A stretch of DNA of 57,392 bases from Bacteroidetes bacterium QS_8_68_28 (GCA_003022485.1 PXTS01000036.1:1-57392); one strand, 5' to 3'; numbered from the stretch's first letter, positions 7,385 through 15,739 are shown. Notes: generated by a model from the sequence alone, not told the origin. A program made the numbers and translations.

Positions 7385-7882
7385 GTGCTGGTGGTGATGG
7401 GCGTCTCCGGCTCGGGCAAGACGACCGTGGGCCGCGAGATCGCCGAGCGCCTCGGCTGGCCGTTCTTCGAGGGCGACGACCTGCATCCCGACGCCAACGT
7501 CAAAAAGATGGGAAGCGGCGAGCCGCTCGCCGACGCCGACCGCCAGCCGTGGCTGGAAAAGATCCGCGACCTGGCCGGGCGGCTGCTGGCGGAAGGGCGC
7601 TCGGGCGTCATTGCGTGTTCGGCGTTGAAGCGCGCCTACCGCGAACTCCTCCGCGAAGGAGGCGACGCGGTGCGTTTCGTTTACCTCGCCGGCGAGCACG
7701 CGCAGATCCGGGCTCGCCTCGAGGAGCGCTCGGGCCATTACATGACCGCTGATCTTCTGGAGAGCCAGTTCGACGCCCTCGAAGAGCCCGGCCCCGACGA
7801 AAAATACGTTCTCGAAGTGAGCATCGCGGGCTCGCCCGAGGCCACTGCCTGCGAGGTTATCAAACACTTGGAAACGAACTGA
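7385..7882 (+). CDS. gntK: gluconokinase
   Basis: The product phosphorylates D-gluconate to 6-phosphogluconate. The Walker A motif GVSGSGKTT is at residues 6-14 and is followed by GWPFFEGDDLHPDANVKKM, the gluconate-binding signature of the GntK family, then LADADRQPWL, ACSALKRAYRELLR and EERSGHYMTADLLESQFDALEEP. I chose GTG 7385 because it gives the usual 165-residue length beginning MLVVMGVSGSGKTT; the frame is open upstream to a TTG at 7244, but that extension has no family-like sequence. No gluconate transporter is adjacent. The gene sits alone between the antiporter and the dehydrogenase gene. Confidence 0.85.
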   Translation: MLVVMGVSGSGKTTVGREIAERLGWPFFEGDDLHPDANVKKMGSGEPLADADRQPWLEKIRDLAGRLLAEGRSGVIACSALKRAYRELLREGGDAVRFVYLAGEHAQIRARLEERSGHYMTADLLESQFDALEEPGPDEKYVLEVSIAGSPEATACEVIKHLETN

Positions 7883-8057
7883 CGCGCCGATCGCGGGGGG
7901 CGCTTCAGACCGTGCCGCCCTTCCGCAGTACGCCGCACGTCGTGCTCCTACGAGGGCGTTCGGAGGTTCCTTCTTGCAGGCAGCGTTTCCTCTGGCCGGC
8001 TGATACGCCCCCACCCCTCTTCACCCTCTCACTTCTTTCCCTTCCCCCCTCAACACT

Positions 8058-9071
8058 ATGCCTCAAGCCGACTTCTCCAGTTTCCGAGACAAGGTCGTCG
8101 TCGTCACCGGCGCCACCGCCGGCGTGGGCCGCGCCGTCACGCAACGCTTCGCGCGCGACGGCGCCAAGCTGGGGCTCCTGGCGCGCGGCGAAGACGGCCT
8201 CGACGCCACCCAGCAGGAAGTCCAGCGCCTCGGCGGGGAGGCCGTCACCGCCCAGACCGACGTGGCAGAGGCCGACCAGGTCGAAGCCGCCGCCGAACAG
8301 GTCGAGGACGAGCTCGGCGAGATCGACCTGTGGGTCAACAACGCGATGACGAGCGTCTTCGCGGAGTTTCCCGACATCGAGCCCGACGAGTACGAGCGCG
8401 TGACGGATGTGTGCTACCACGGCACCGTGCATGGCACGCGCGCGGCGCTCCGGCGCATGATGCCGCGCGACCGGGGGCGCATCGTGCTGGTCGGCTCGGC
8501 GCTGGCGTACCGGGGGATTCCGCTCCAGAGCGCCTACTGCGGGGCCAAGCATGCCGTGCAGGGCATGTTCGACTCGGTCCGCGCGGAGCTGATTCACGAA
8601 GACTCGAGCGTGGACGTCTCGATGGTGCAGCTCCCGGCGGTGAACACGCCGCAGTTCGGCTGGGTACGCTCGAAGCTGCCGAACAAGGCGCAGCCCGTGC
8701 CGCCGATTTTCCAGCCGGAGGTCGCCGCCGATGCAGTGGCGCACGCCGCGCGCACCGGCCGCCGCGAGATGTACGTTGGCTACTCGGCCGTGCAGGCGAT
8801 CATCGGCAACAAGCTGGCGCCCGGCGCGGGGGACCTCTACCTGGGCGAGGCGGGCGTGAGCGGCCAGCAGACCAGCGAGCCCAAAGACGAAGACCGCCCC
8901 GACAACCTGTTTTCTCCCGTGCCCGGCGACCACGGCGCGCACGGCGACTTCGACGACCGGGCCTCTGACTACAGCCTCCAGCTTTGGGCCACCAAGAACC
9001 GGGGCCTTCTGGCCGCCGGCGGGGTGGCGCTGGGCGGGCTCGTCGGCGCCTTTCTGGCGGCGGGCGAGTGA
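8058..9071 (+). CDS. SDR-family oxidoreductase with C-terminal membrane anchor
   Basis: This is a classical short-chain dehydrogenase of 337 residues. The nucleotide-binding motif TGATAGVG is at 17-24, NNA at 94-96 and the catalytic Ser147/Tyr160/Lys164 in VGSALAY...SAYCGAKHA. The first 240 residues form the Rossmann enzyme. About 80 further residues are acidic and loop-like, and they end in a hydrophobic segment GLLAAGGVALGGLVGAFLA (about 315-333) that could anchor the protein in the membrane. This long form resembles SDRs often annotated as 'short-chain dehydrogenase of unknown specificity' in acidophilic and halophilic bacteria. The substrate is not predictable. The leader is strongly pyrimidine-rich. 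Confidence 0.85.
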   Translation: MPQADFSSFRDKVVVVTGATAGVGRAVTQRFARDGAKLGLLARGEDGLDATQQEVQRLGGEAVTAQTDVAEADQVEAAAEQVEDELGEIDLWVNNAMTSVFAEFPDIEPDEYERVTDVCYHGTVHGTRAALRRMMPRDRGRIVLVGSALAYRGIPLQSAYCGAKHAVQGMFDSVRAELIHEDSSVDVSMVQLPAVNTPQFGWVRSKLPNKAQPVPPIFQPEVAADAVAHAARTGRREMYVGYSAVQAIIGNKLAPGAGDLYLGEAGVSGQQTSEPKDEDRPDNLFSPVPGDHGAHGDFDDRASDYSLQLWATKNRGLLAAGGVALGGLVGAFLAAGE

Positions 9072-9465
9072 GGAGCGCTTCGCGTCGCGTAGTGCGTGAT
9101 GAAAGCAAGCTACACGCTTCAGAGCCATTTCTGCCGGCAACGTCACCCAAAGACGATACCGCCTCGAATCTTCTCCCGGCGACCGTAAAAAGCAGCGCGG
9201 GAAGCGAAGAAAACGCTTCGCACGCCCGGCGCGCGAGGCGAAGTCCAGTCGGCGATGTAGTTGCAAAGCTTTCGTGCGACGAGAGAGCTACGTTTCCCCA
9301 ATCGGAAGGGAGCGTAATCGGAAGGGAGCGTATGCGAATGCGGCCGCGCGCTCGAAAATCACAAATCGCGATGCTGCCGCGTTATCGCATGGTCGGTGTG
9401 TTCTTTCGGCTTTTGCTGCTACTGCGGCAGCGGGCATGCAGGGCGCGGGTTGCCCTCCGCTGTTC
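9072..9465. other. 394-bp convergent spacer with a perfect 16-bp tandem repeat
   Basis: This region separates the SDR gene (plus strand) from the WYL regulator (minus strand), so both genes end here. Open frames in it are short and not protein-like. ATCGGAAGGGAGCGTA occurs perfectly twice in tandem at 9301-9316 and 9317-9332. I see no convincing T-run terminator. Confidence 0.55.
9301..9332 (+). repeat. perfect 16-bp tandem duplication
   Basis: Two adjacent identical copies of ATCGGAAGGGAGCGTA lie in noncoding DNA between convergent genes. Confidence 0.9.
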
Positions 9466-10452
9466 TCACGCCGGGTACTGCGCGGCCAGCTCCATCGCCT
9501 CGGCGCGCATCTTTTCGCGCAGGTCGTCCGGCTCCAGCACCTCGGCATTCGTGCCGTAGCGCAACAGCCAGTGGGCCACGTAGTCGAGGTTCTCGAAGGA
9601 GAATGTGACCTCCACGTCGCCGTCGTCGGTCTCACGCTCCTCTTCGATCTGCGCCGGGATGCCGCGCCGCGCCCACTGGTACTCCCGCGCGTCGAAGCGA
9701 ATGCGGATGCGCCGGTTGGCCGGGCTGTCCTCACGCTCGTCGAGGTGCTCCTGGAGATCGAAGTCCTCCGGGGGCTCGAACCACTCCAGCCCCATCACGC
9801 TCATTTCCTCGATGCGGTCGAGGCGAAAGTTGCGAATCGCCTCGCGCAGGTGGTCGTAGGCCACGAGGTTCCAGTGGTCGGTATAATACACGAGCCCCAG
9901 CGGGTCGACGGTGCGCGCCGTCACTTCGTCGCGGCTGGCCACGTAGTACTCCATCTGGAGGGGGTGCTGCTCGGCGACCGCCCGGCTGATGTTGTACCAG
10001 CGCCCCTCCTCCTGGCTCGACGCCTCGAGCGCATGCAGCCAGTATGGGTCCAGCACCGTGCGGTCGTTGAGCGCGTCGATGAACTCGCGCACCTGCTCGG
10101 GGAGCACCTGGCGGATCTTGAGCGCCACCTCATCGGCATCCTTGCGAAGGCTCTGCTCCGGCTGGAGCTTGACGAACTCCGTGCCCATCAGGAGCGTAGC
10201 CGCCTCGCGGGCCGACAGCATGAGCGGCGGGAGCTGGTAGCCGTCGAGGATTTTGTAGCCTCCGCCCTCGGAGTAGGTCAGCGGGACCTCGGCTTCCCCC
10301 AGCGCGCGCAGATCGCGGAAGATGGTGCGCCGGCTCACGCCGAAGTGCTCGGCGAGGTCGCGCGCGCTCATGTCCGAGCGGTTTTGCAGAAGCAGCACCT
10401 CGGCGAAGAGGCGCTCCGTGCGGTTGAGCGTGCGCTCTTTGTTTGTCGGCAT
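9466..10452 (-). CDS. WYL-domain transcriptional regulator (YafY-like)
   Basis: The 328-residue product has an N-terminal DeoR/HTH_11-type winged helix (about residues 8-65, MSARDLAEHFGVSRRTIFRDL), a linker, and a WYL effector domain from about 140 on, including the VDPLGLVYYTDHWNLVAYDH block and the later FDAREYQWARRG region. WYL proteins are ligand- or nucleic-acid-sensing regulators; PafBC and DriD types respond to DNA damage. Here the gene follows recO and lexA on the same strand, which makes a damage-linked role worth testing but unproven. Two TGTCA/TGACA dyads lie 58-96 bp upstream of its start and could be its own operator. Confidence 0.88.
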   Translation of the reverse strand: MPTNKERTLNRTERLFAEVLLLQNRSDMSARDLAEHFGVSRRTIFRDLRALGEAEVPLTYSEGGGYKILDGYQLPPLMLSAREAATLLMGTEFVKLQPEQSLRKDADEVALKIRQVLPEQVREFIDALNDRTVLDPYWLHALEASSQEEGRWYNISRAVAEQHPLQMEYYVASRDEVTARTVDPLGLVYYTDHWNLVAYDHLREAIRNFRLDRIEEMSVMGLEWFEPPEDFDLQEHLDEREDSPANRRIRIRFDAREYQWARRGIPAQIEEERETDDGDVEVTFSFENLDYVAHWLLRYGTNAEVLEPDDLREKMRAEAMELAAQYPA

Positions 10453-10460
10453 AGCGGGCG

Positions 10461-10478
10461 CTTGGGGCGCTTGGGGCG
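10461..10478 (-). repeat. 9-bp tandem repeat in the regulator leader
   Basis: CTTGGGGCG (plus strand) occurs twice in tandem, directly upstream of the WYL-regulator ATG. Read on the minus strand this makes a C/A-rich leader, as in most genes of this window. Confidence 0.6.
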
Positions 10479-10510
10479 TCTGGACGGGTTTTCGGCATAC
10501 GACACACGCC

Positions 10511-10548
10511 TGTCACGGTTTTGACAAGGAGCTGTCACTGCCTGACAG
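10511..10548 (-). promoter_or_regulatory. two adjacent TGTCA-TGACA dyads (candidate operator)
   Basis: On the plus strand TGTCA (10511-10515) and TGACA (10522-10526) are separated by 6 nt. CTGTCA (10532-10537) and TGACAG (10543-10548) are separated by 5 nt. The two dyads are offset by about 21 bp, two helical turns, and lie 58-96 bp upstream of the WYL-regulator start. The spacing suits binding of two dimers on one DNA face. The binding protein is not known; autoregulation is an inference. Confidence 0.45.
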
Positions 10549-10589
10549 ACCGCAGACGGCGGTCCAAGGACGGCGGACCTTCCAGCCAC

Positions 10590-10619
10590 TCCCTCTGCGC
10601 TTTGTCCCTCTGCGCTTTG
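10590..10619 (+). repeat. perfect 15-bp tandem duplication
   Basis: TCCCTCTGCGCTTTG occurs twice in direct tandem in the 350-bp lexA-regulator spacer. The rest of that spacer (10620-10802) holds no gene that I can recognise. Confidence 0.88.
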
Positions 10620-10802
10620 AACGTGGCGGCGAGCATCGTCCGCTGGCCTCGCCTCTCAGCAGATTTCTGATCGCAGCCAGATTTGGCACTTTGCCGCTCC
10701 TCGCGGGAATCAATACTGTTGGAGACGATCTGCCTGCTGCTTAGCGTGAAATCTCCAAAATTGCCGGGGAATTTGTTCCCGAAACGGGTCAAAAACAAAA
10801 CC

Positions 10803-11435
10803 TCACGCCGCGTTCTGCTTGAAGATGCCCTGGTCGTTGACGTGGCCGACGTAGCGGCCCAGCACGGTCACTTCCTCGAATACGTCGGGGGTGATGTGGA
10901 TGTCGTCGTACTCCTCGTTGGCCGGCTCCAGGCGCAGGCCCCGCTCGTTGTGGTAGACGCGCTTTAAGGAGGTCTCCCCGTTGTAGAGCACCGCCCCGAT
11001 GCCGCCTTCGGGAATGTCGTCGTCGATGAGGAGCACGTAGTCGCCGTCGTGGATGTCGGCGTTTTTCATGGACGGCCCCGAGACGCGGATGGCGAATAGG
11101 CGATCCAGGTCCGAAAAGAGCGTGTCGAGCGTGATGGTGCCGAGGTCCGCCTCGACCGCCTCCTGGAGCGAGCCGGCGGAGATGACGCCCTTCACCGGAA
11201 TCCCGCCGACGGCGCGCACGGGCTTTTTGTCGGCCAGGTGGTACCCCTGCTCGTCACGGGTGAGGAAACCCTTCTTGTGGAGGGCCTTGAGGTTCTGGGT
11301 GACGCTGTTGGGCGAGCGATAGCCGAAGTGGTCGGTAATTTCGCGGTAGGTGGGCCAGACGCCCTCCTCGCGCACGTAGCGGATGAGGAACTGAAGGAAG
11401 GCGTGCTGCTTGGCGGTGAGCTTCTTGCGGCTCAT
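10803..11435 (-). CDS. lexA: LexA repressor
   Basis: This is the SOS-response repressor. The 210-residue product has the N-terminal winged helix (1-65, with TYREITDHFGYRSPNSVTQNL) and a C-terminal S24 self-cleavage domain. The Ala87-Gly88 cleavage site lies in VISAGS, the catalytic Ser122 in SGPSM and Lys158 in TSLKR. Length and motifs are normal. ATG 11435 (MSRKKLTAKQ) was chosen over an upstream in-frame ATG at 11474, which adds 13 residues not typical of LexA. It lies 149 bp downstream of recO on the same strand. I could not identify a LexA box, because the operator sequence of this lineage is not certain to me. Confidence 0.93.
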   Translation of the reverse strand: MSRKKLTAKQHAFLQFLIRYVREEGVWPTYREITDHFGYRSPNSVTQNLKALHKKGFLTRDEQGYHLADKKPVRAVGGIPVKGVISAGSLQEAVEADLGTITLDTLFSDLDRLFAIRVSGPSMKNADIHDGDYVLLIDDDIPEGGIGAVLYNGETSLKRVYHNERGLRLEPANEEYDDIHITPDVFEEVTVLGRYVGHVNDQGIFKQNAA

Positions 11436-11484
11436 GGCGGGGACGCGCGGCTCGTGAGCGGAAAGGGAGCGCACATGCTTTCCA

Positions 11485-11516
11485 CAAGACTACGAAGCCG
11501 CTTTGGCAACGTCAAG
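11485..11516 (-). promoter_or_regulatory. candidate Bacteroidota-type promoter of lexA
   Basis: Read on the minus strand, CTTG (11516-11513) and TAGTCTTG (11492-11485) are separated by 20 nt. This is close to the -33 TTTG / -7 TAnnTTTG pattern of Bacteroidota primary sigma factors. It sits about 50 bp upstream of the lexA ATG, a plausible distance. Each box has mismatches to the consensus. Confidence 0.3.
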
Positions 11517-11584
11517 TGCGTGTAGGGAGGAAGGAAAGGGGGGAAGGGTTGAAGGGGCGTGTGCCTGTTGACGAACATTTTTTC

Positions 11585-12352
11585 TCAGTCTCTTTCCTGC
11601 TCACCTTCTGTAAAGAGGTGGGCCGTGACTTTTGCGCCGCGGTCGGGGAAGGCGTCCTCGACGTGGTAGCGCAGGTAGTCGTCGGCGAGGGCCTGGACCT
11701 CGCGGCGGCGGTCGGCGGTCAGGTCCATACGCATCACGTCGGCCAGGTCGGCGCGGGCGAAGACGGCGAAGGCCCGCAGGGCGGTCTGCGAGGCGCGTTG
11801 CCCGGTTTTCGGCGCCTCATCGGCGGGGTAAAGGCGCCCGCTCTCCAGCGCCAGCACGCCGCCTTCATGCGGGAGCGCCTCCACGTCGCCCTTCTCGAAG
11901 GCCGGGGCGAAGCCCAGCGTCCCGGCGAGACGGAGCTGGAAGTACGGCAACACGTTGGCCGCGCGCTCGCCGGCAGCATCGAGCGTGCGCAACGCCCCGA
12001 CGAGCAGACGAAAGACCGACGGTTGCGGGTCTTCCTCTTCGGTGAGGGCGTAGACGAGTTCCACGAGGCGCAGGCCGAGGGTGATCTTCTGAAGGTCGCG
12101 CCGGATGCCCAGCAGCGGCTCCAGGTGCGCGCTCTCGCTCAGGGTTTGCAGCCCGCGCGTCTCGCGGTGGTAGAAGACGACCTGCGTGTAGGCCATCGGC
12201 TGGAGGGTCGATCCAAACTTGCTTTTGGTGCGGCGCGCGCCCTTCGCCATGACCGCCAGCCGCCCCCGCTCACGCGTGAAGAGCGTCACGATCTGGCTCG
12301 TCTCCCCGTAGTCGAGGTTTCGCAGCACCACCGCTTCGGTACGGACGATCAT
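11585..12352 (-). CDS. recO: DNA repair protein RecO
   Basis: The 255-residue product mediates RecFOR-dependent loading of RecA onto single-stranded DNA. The N-terminal OB fold starts MIVRTEAVVLRNLDYGETSQIVTLFTRERG, and the family pattern GARRTKSKFGSTLQPM follows at about 38-53, then the helical RecO C-terminal domain with ELVYALTEEEDPQPSVFRLL. No zinc-binding cysteines are seen, which is usual for many members. Its order recO-lexA-WYL regulator on one strand places three DNA-repair or regulatory genes together. The leader on the minus strand is pyrimidine-rich (CCCCCTTTCTTCCCTTCCTT), without a Shine-Dalgarno sequence. Confidence 0.92.
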   Translation of the reverse strand: MIVRTEAVVLRNLDYGETSQIVTLFTRERGRLAVMAKGARRTKSKFGSTLQPMAYTQVVFYHRETRGLQTLSESAHLEPLLGIRRDLQKITLGLRLVELVYALTEEEDPQPSVFRLLVGALRTLDAAGERAANVLPYFQLRLAGTLGFAPAFEKGDVEALPHEGGVLALESGRLYPADEAPKTGQRASQTALRAFAVFARADLADVMRMDLTADRRREVQALADDYLRYHVEDAFPDRGAKVTAHLFTEGEQERD

Positions 12353-12523
12353 TCGTTCGAAGGAAGGGAAGAAAGGGGGCGTTGTTGCAGACGCTCGGAG
12401 TGTGAAAAAGGCGCGGCGGCGTTACGTTGCCGGTGGCGCGGTGTCTTGTGACAGGCAGCGCGCGCGTGGCCGCCTCGTGGCAACGTTGCCCCGTTTTTAC
12501 CCCGAACCGACCCAGCGGGTGCC

Positions 12524-13045
12524 GTGGATCTCGAACGAGCGAAGGTCTGGCTTTACCGTATGCAGCAACGCTTGGCGATCACGCGCAGTGAGGCGACGGC
12601 GCTCCTGGCACTGGCGGGGCTCCTGGCGGCGGGCATGGTGGCGCGCTACGTGCAGAGCCGGCCGCGCGCCGTGCCGGAGCGCCCTTTTGCCGCAACGGAC
12701 CACCGCTTCCAGCAGGGCGCCGCCCGCCTCCGCGCCGCGCAGAAGGACACGGCGCTGCCGGAGGAGGAAGGCAGCGACGCTCCGCGCGCGCTCACCGCCG
12801 GTGACACTGCCTCGATTAATATCAACGCGGCCCCGCCGGCGGAACTGGGGCGCCTGCCGGGGGTGGGGCCGGTCATCGCGGGGCGCATCGCCGCCTACCG
12901 CGAGCGGCACGGCCCCTTCGCCGAGGTGGGGCACCTGCGGCGCGTCAACGGGATCGGGCCGAAGACGATGAAGGACCTGGTCCCGCTCGTGGTCGCGCCG
13001 GCCCCGGTGGACACCAGCGGTGCGGAAGCGAAGGGAGCGCAATGA
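12524..13045 (+). CDS. ComEA-like helix-hairpin-helix protein
   Basis: The 173-residue product has an N-terminal membrane segment (about 24-42, TALLALAGLLAAGMVARYV), an acidic linker, and a ComEA-type pair of helix-hairpin-helix motifs (about 96-157: INAAPPAELGRLPGVGPVIA and FAEVGHLRRVNGIGPKTMKDL). Such proteins bind double-stranded DNA at the cell surface and serve DNA uptake in competence; short versions may have other roles. It begins with GTG 12524 and is divergent from recO. No comEC is visible nearby. Confidence 0.8.
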   Translation: MDLERAKVWLYRMQQRLAITRSEATALLALAGLLAAGMVARYVQSRPRAVPERPFAATDHRFQQGAARLRAAQKDTALPEEEGSDAPRALTAGDTASININAAPPAELGRLPGVGPVIAGRIAAYRERHGPFAEVGHLRRVNGIGPKTMKDLVPLVVAPAPVDTSGAEAKGAQ

Positions 13046-13073
13046 GCGCGTGCCCCTCCGGGAAAACATCTCC

Positions 13074-13376
13074 TCAGCGACTGGCGGGACTGCGGTCCGC
13101 CGTCTGCGGGCCGCGGTCGTCGGAGCGGGGCGCGCCGTCGCCGCTGGGAGCCGGTCGCGGCGGGCGTTCCGTTTCGCCGTCGTCGGGGGCGTTGTCGGCT
13201 TCGTCGCCGCTGCGTTGCTGTTGGCGACGGCGGCGGGCCAACGCCTCCTTCGTCCATTTCTTGCTGACCTCCTGCTCGCGGTCGAGGAAGCGCCAGATGG
13301 GGGCCAGCAGCATCCACGCCAGCGCGCAGAAGCCTACCAGCGTGGCGACGATAATGGAAAGGTAATACAGGTCCAT
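13074..13376 (-). CDS. small single-pass membrane protein, unknown function
   Basis: The 100-residue frame starts MDLYYLSIIVATLVGFCALAW, a clear membrane helix (about 5-27), followed by a basic stretch (EVSKKWTKEALARRRRQQQR) and a polar, low-complexity tail. The hydrophobic-then-positive topology suggests a real inner-membrane protein with a cytoplasmic tail. It is convergent with the ComEA-like gene, ending 29 bp from it. The tail is compositionally like the surrounding noncoding GC-rich DNA, so the true end may differ. I do not recognise the family. Confidence 0.5.
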   Translation of the reverse strand: MDLYYLSIIVATLVGFCALAWMLLAPIWRFLDREQEVSKKWTKEALARRRRQQQRSGDEADNAPDDGETERPPRPAPSGDGAPRSDDRGPQTADRSPASR

Positions 13377-13740
13377 GCTGCTTCGCGGCGTTCTTACAAA
13401 ATGCTGCGCGGCAACGAAAAAGAGCGGCGCAAGGATGAATGCCGGCGACGAGAGGCGGACGCGGCCCGGCTCTCTTGCACTACGCCGAAAGCGGCCGCAA
13501 GTTGCAAAGTGGGCAAGTGTTTCCTCTCCCCGGTCTGCTGGCGAGGCGAAGCGGGCGCAGGCCCGAATCGGGCACGCCGTCCCTTCACAACGTTATTACC
13601 CAAAACATCGGCATCTGGGAGTGCGAAAGGGTACCTATTACAGCCCCCGCTGTCCCGGCTGGGACGATTCCGGCTGTTCGCCTGCTCTGTCTTCCTCCCT
13701 CATCAGCCCGCCGCGCCGCCCGGGCGCGAGCCGCCTCGCA
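13377..13740. other. 364-bp spacer between divergent genes
   Basis: This region lies upstream of both the small membrane protein (minus strand) and the response regulator (plus strand) and so must hold both promoters. A short hairpin GCCCG-AAT-CGGGC lies at about 13562-13574. I see no gene and no clear operator. Confidence 0.4.
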
Positions 13741-14484
13741 ATGGAATCCCAGACGTCTGCCGATGCCGATTCGCAAGCGACGACCGCCCGCATGCTCATC
13801 GTCGAGGACGACCCCGAGATGAGCATGGGGCTGGAGGACTTCTTCGAGCTCAAAGGCTACGACGTAGAACGTGCCGAGGACGGCGACGAGGGTCTCCAGC
13901 AGATCACCTCGCTGCCGCCCTACGACGTGGTGCTCCTCGACGTGATGCTGCCGGAGAAAAACGGCTTCGACATTCTGCGCGAGGCGCGCCAGGGCGGCGT
14001 GGACTCGCCCGTCATCATGCTCTCCGTCAAGGGCAAGGAAGAAGACAAGCTCCAGGGCTTCGAGCTGGGCGCCGACGACTACGTCACCAAGCCCTTTAGT
14101 GCCGAGGAACTGGAGGCGCGCGTCAAGGCTGTTCTCGAACGTAGCGGGCCCTCCGAGAAAGTCGAAGAGATGGAGCGTTTTTCTTTTGGCGACGTGGAGG
14201 TGGACTTCGAAGAACAGGTGGCCCACAAGAACGACGAGGAGATTCAGTTCACCGCACTGGAGTTCGACATTCTGCGCTACTTCATCCACCGGCGCGGGCG
14301 CACCGTCAGCCGCAAGCAGTTGTTGCGCGACGTGTGGGGGATCTCCGGCGACATCACCACGCGCACCATCGACCGGCACGTCGCCTCCCTCCGCAAAAAA
14401 ATCGAGCCGGACCCCACCGCGCCGACCTACATTGAAACAGTCTACGGCATCGGCTACAAGTTCGTCGGCGACGACGGCGGATGA
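13741..14484 (+). CDS. OmpR/PhoB-family response regulator
   Basis: The 247-residue product has an N-terminal receiver domain (about 17-130) with phosphoacceptor Asp67 in VVLLDVMLPEKNG, Ser95 in the switch position (IMLSVKGKE, replacing the common Thr) and Lys117 in DYVTKPFS. The C-terminal winged helix (about 150-243) shows FTALEFDILRYFIHRRGRTVSRKQLL and RTIDRHVASLRKKIE...YIETVYGIGYKF. This is the standard layout of DNA-binding regulators of two-component systems. No histidine kinase gene adjoins it, so it is an orphan here. ATG 13741 was chosen because the frame upstream is not receiver-like. Confidence 0.92.
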   Translation: MESQTSADADSQATTARMLIVEDDPEMSMGLEDFFELKGYDVERAEDGDEGLQQITSLPPYDVVLLDVMLPEKNGFDILREARQGGVDSPVIMLSVKGKEEDKLQGFELGADDYVTKPFSAEELEARVKAVLERSGPSEKVEEMERFSFGDVEVDFEEQVAHKNDEEIQFTALEFDILRYFIHRRGRTVSRKQLLRDVWGISGDITTRTIDRHVASLRKKIEPDPTAPTYIETVYGIGYKFVGDDGG

Positions 14485-14617
14485 GCGTTGGTGAATGGTG
14501 GATTGGGGATGGCGTGCGCCTCCCCTTCCGTCGCCGGCAGCGTAAAAACCATCGACCATCCAGCGAGCGTAGCGAGCGGACGATTCACAATCCACAAATT
14601 TCCCCCTCCCGCACATC
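14485..14617 (+). repeat. structured spacer with AGCGAGCG element
   Basis: After the regulator stop comes GTGAATGGTGGATTGGGGATGG. Before the next ATG comes ACCATCGACCATCC, the element AGCGAGCGTAGCGAGCGGAC (14562-14581) and ATTCACAATCCAC. The first half pairs partly with words of the second half. The AGCGAGCG element is nearly repeated upstream of the aldehyde dehydrogenase gene (53550-53570). Confidence 0.45.
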
Positions 14618-15484
14618 ATGGAACCGACCGCTGACCCGGAGGCCCAGGCCGCCCACGACCGCGAGCATCTGCTGCGCGACTTGGCGCTGATTTACCTGAC
14701 CCTCGCCCACGGCACCGACGAAGACCTGGCTGACGAGGAAGTCGACACGATCGCCGAAGAGCTGCGCGAGTGGCAATCCCAGGAAGTGCGCGAAGAGTCG
14801 GTCCTGAGTGCGATCAAAGGGGCGCTGGCGCTCTACGAACGCGACGACGCGCTCGCCCAGGTCAACGCTGCCATCCGCAGCGTGGGCGAAGCGCTGAGCG
14901 CAGAGGACCGCCAGCTCATCCTCGACGATCTCGTCGAGATTGCGATGGCCGACGGGCAGTACATGCACGAGGAGAGCACCTTCATCGGCGAGCTGGCCGG
15001 CGCCTGGGACGTGAGCGCCGGCGGCGAGGAGGCCGGGCACTGGGCCTCCGGCGCGTGGACGGTTCTCCAGAGCGAGGGCCCGGCCGAAAGCTGGACGCCC
15101 GTGCACGACTTGGCCTTGATCTACCTCACCCTTGCCTTCGAGACGGACCACGACCTCGACGAAGACGAAGTCGAGGCGATCACCGCCAAGATCAGCGAGT
15201 GGATTCCCGGTGCGGGCGAGGAGGACGTGCTGGGCGTGGTGCAGGAGGTGATGGAAACCTACGTGCAGGGTCCCAAGCAGCGCCTCTTCTCCGACGCGGT
15301 CGAGGCGGTCGGCGAGGCCGTCCCGCAGCACCAGCACGAGGCGCTGCTGGCGGACCTGCGCTACGTCGCCGAGGCGGACGACCGCATCCTCGACGCCGAG
15401 CGTCGCATGATCCGCGACCTCGCGCGCTCTTGGGGCCTTTCAGAAGAGGGGCTGGAAGAGCGGCCCGAGGGCTATGCGCAGTAG
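14618..15484 (+). CDS. tandem TerB-like domain protein
   Basis: The 288-residue, strongly acidic and helical protein has two similar halves. HDREHLLRDLALIYLTLAHG is followed by a D/E-rich loop and EVDTIAEELREW (about 13-51). VHDLALIYLTLAFETDHDLD is followed by EVEAITAKISEW (about 155-190). Each half resembles a TerB/TerB-like domain, in which acidic residues bind metal near the membrane, and the second half continues with a 'LLADLRYVAEADDRILDAERRMI' stretch typical of the TerB end. TerB proteins are linked to tellurite resistance and phage or metal stress, but the exact role is unknown. It follows the response regulator on the same strand. Confidence 0.65.
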   Translation: MEPTADPEAQAAHDREHLLRDLALIYLTLAHGTDEDLADEEVDTIAEELREWQSQEVREESVLSAIKGALALYERDDALAQVNAAIRSVGEALSAEDRQLILDDLVEIAMADGQYMHEESTFIGELAGAWDVSAGGEEAGHWASGAWTVLQSEGPAESWTPVHDLALIYLTLAFETDHDLDEDEVEAITAKISEWIPGAGEEDVLGVVQEVMETYVQGPKQRLFSDAVEAVGEAVPQHQHEALLADLRYVAEADDRILDAERRMIRDLARSWGLSEEGLEERPEGYAQ

Positions 15485-15597
15485 CCCGGCGGTTGGTGCG
15501 CGAGGTCGGCCACGCAGGAGAGGCCGTCCCGCGGCGTTGCTACCGCGCTGCGCTGACAGCATCGAAGCAGGTCGTCAGTTCGGTCACCCACAACGGT

Positions 15598-15630
15598 TCG
15601 ATCATTCCCAACAGCTCGATCATTCCCAAC
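15598..15630 (+). repeat. 15-bp direct repeat, period 18
   Basis: TCGATCATTCCCAAC is identical at 15598-15612 and 15616-15630, in the spacer upstream of the enoyl-CoA hydratase gene. The GGTTCGATC just before it resembles a T-loop, but no tRNA cloverleaf can be built. Confidence 0.85.
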
Positions 15631-15739
15631 TGGGCGGCTCATCGCGGAAGGGGCGACGCAGATCGACGCGGACGCCCCCGGCGCTTGATCGCCTGCCGTT
15701 TTCGAAAGATGCCCGCGACCCCTCCCCCGACGCACTCCG

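Noticed and set aside
15590-15635. tRNA-like GGTTCGATC
   Set aside because: There is no acceptor stem, D-arm or anticodon arm in the surrounding bases. The sequence is part of a 15-bp direct repeat.
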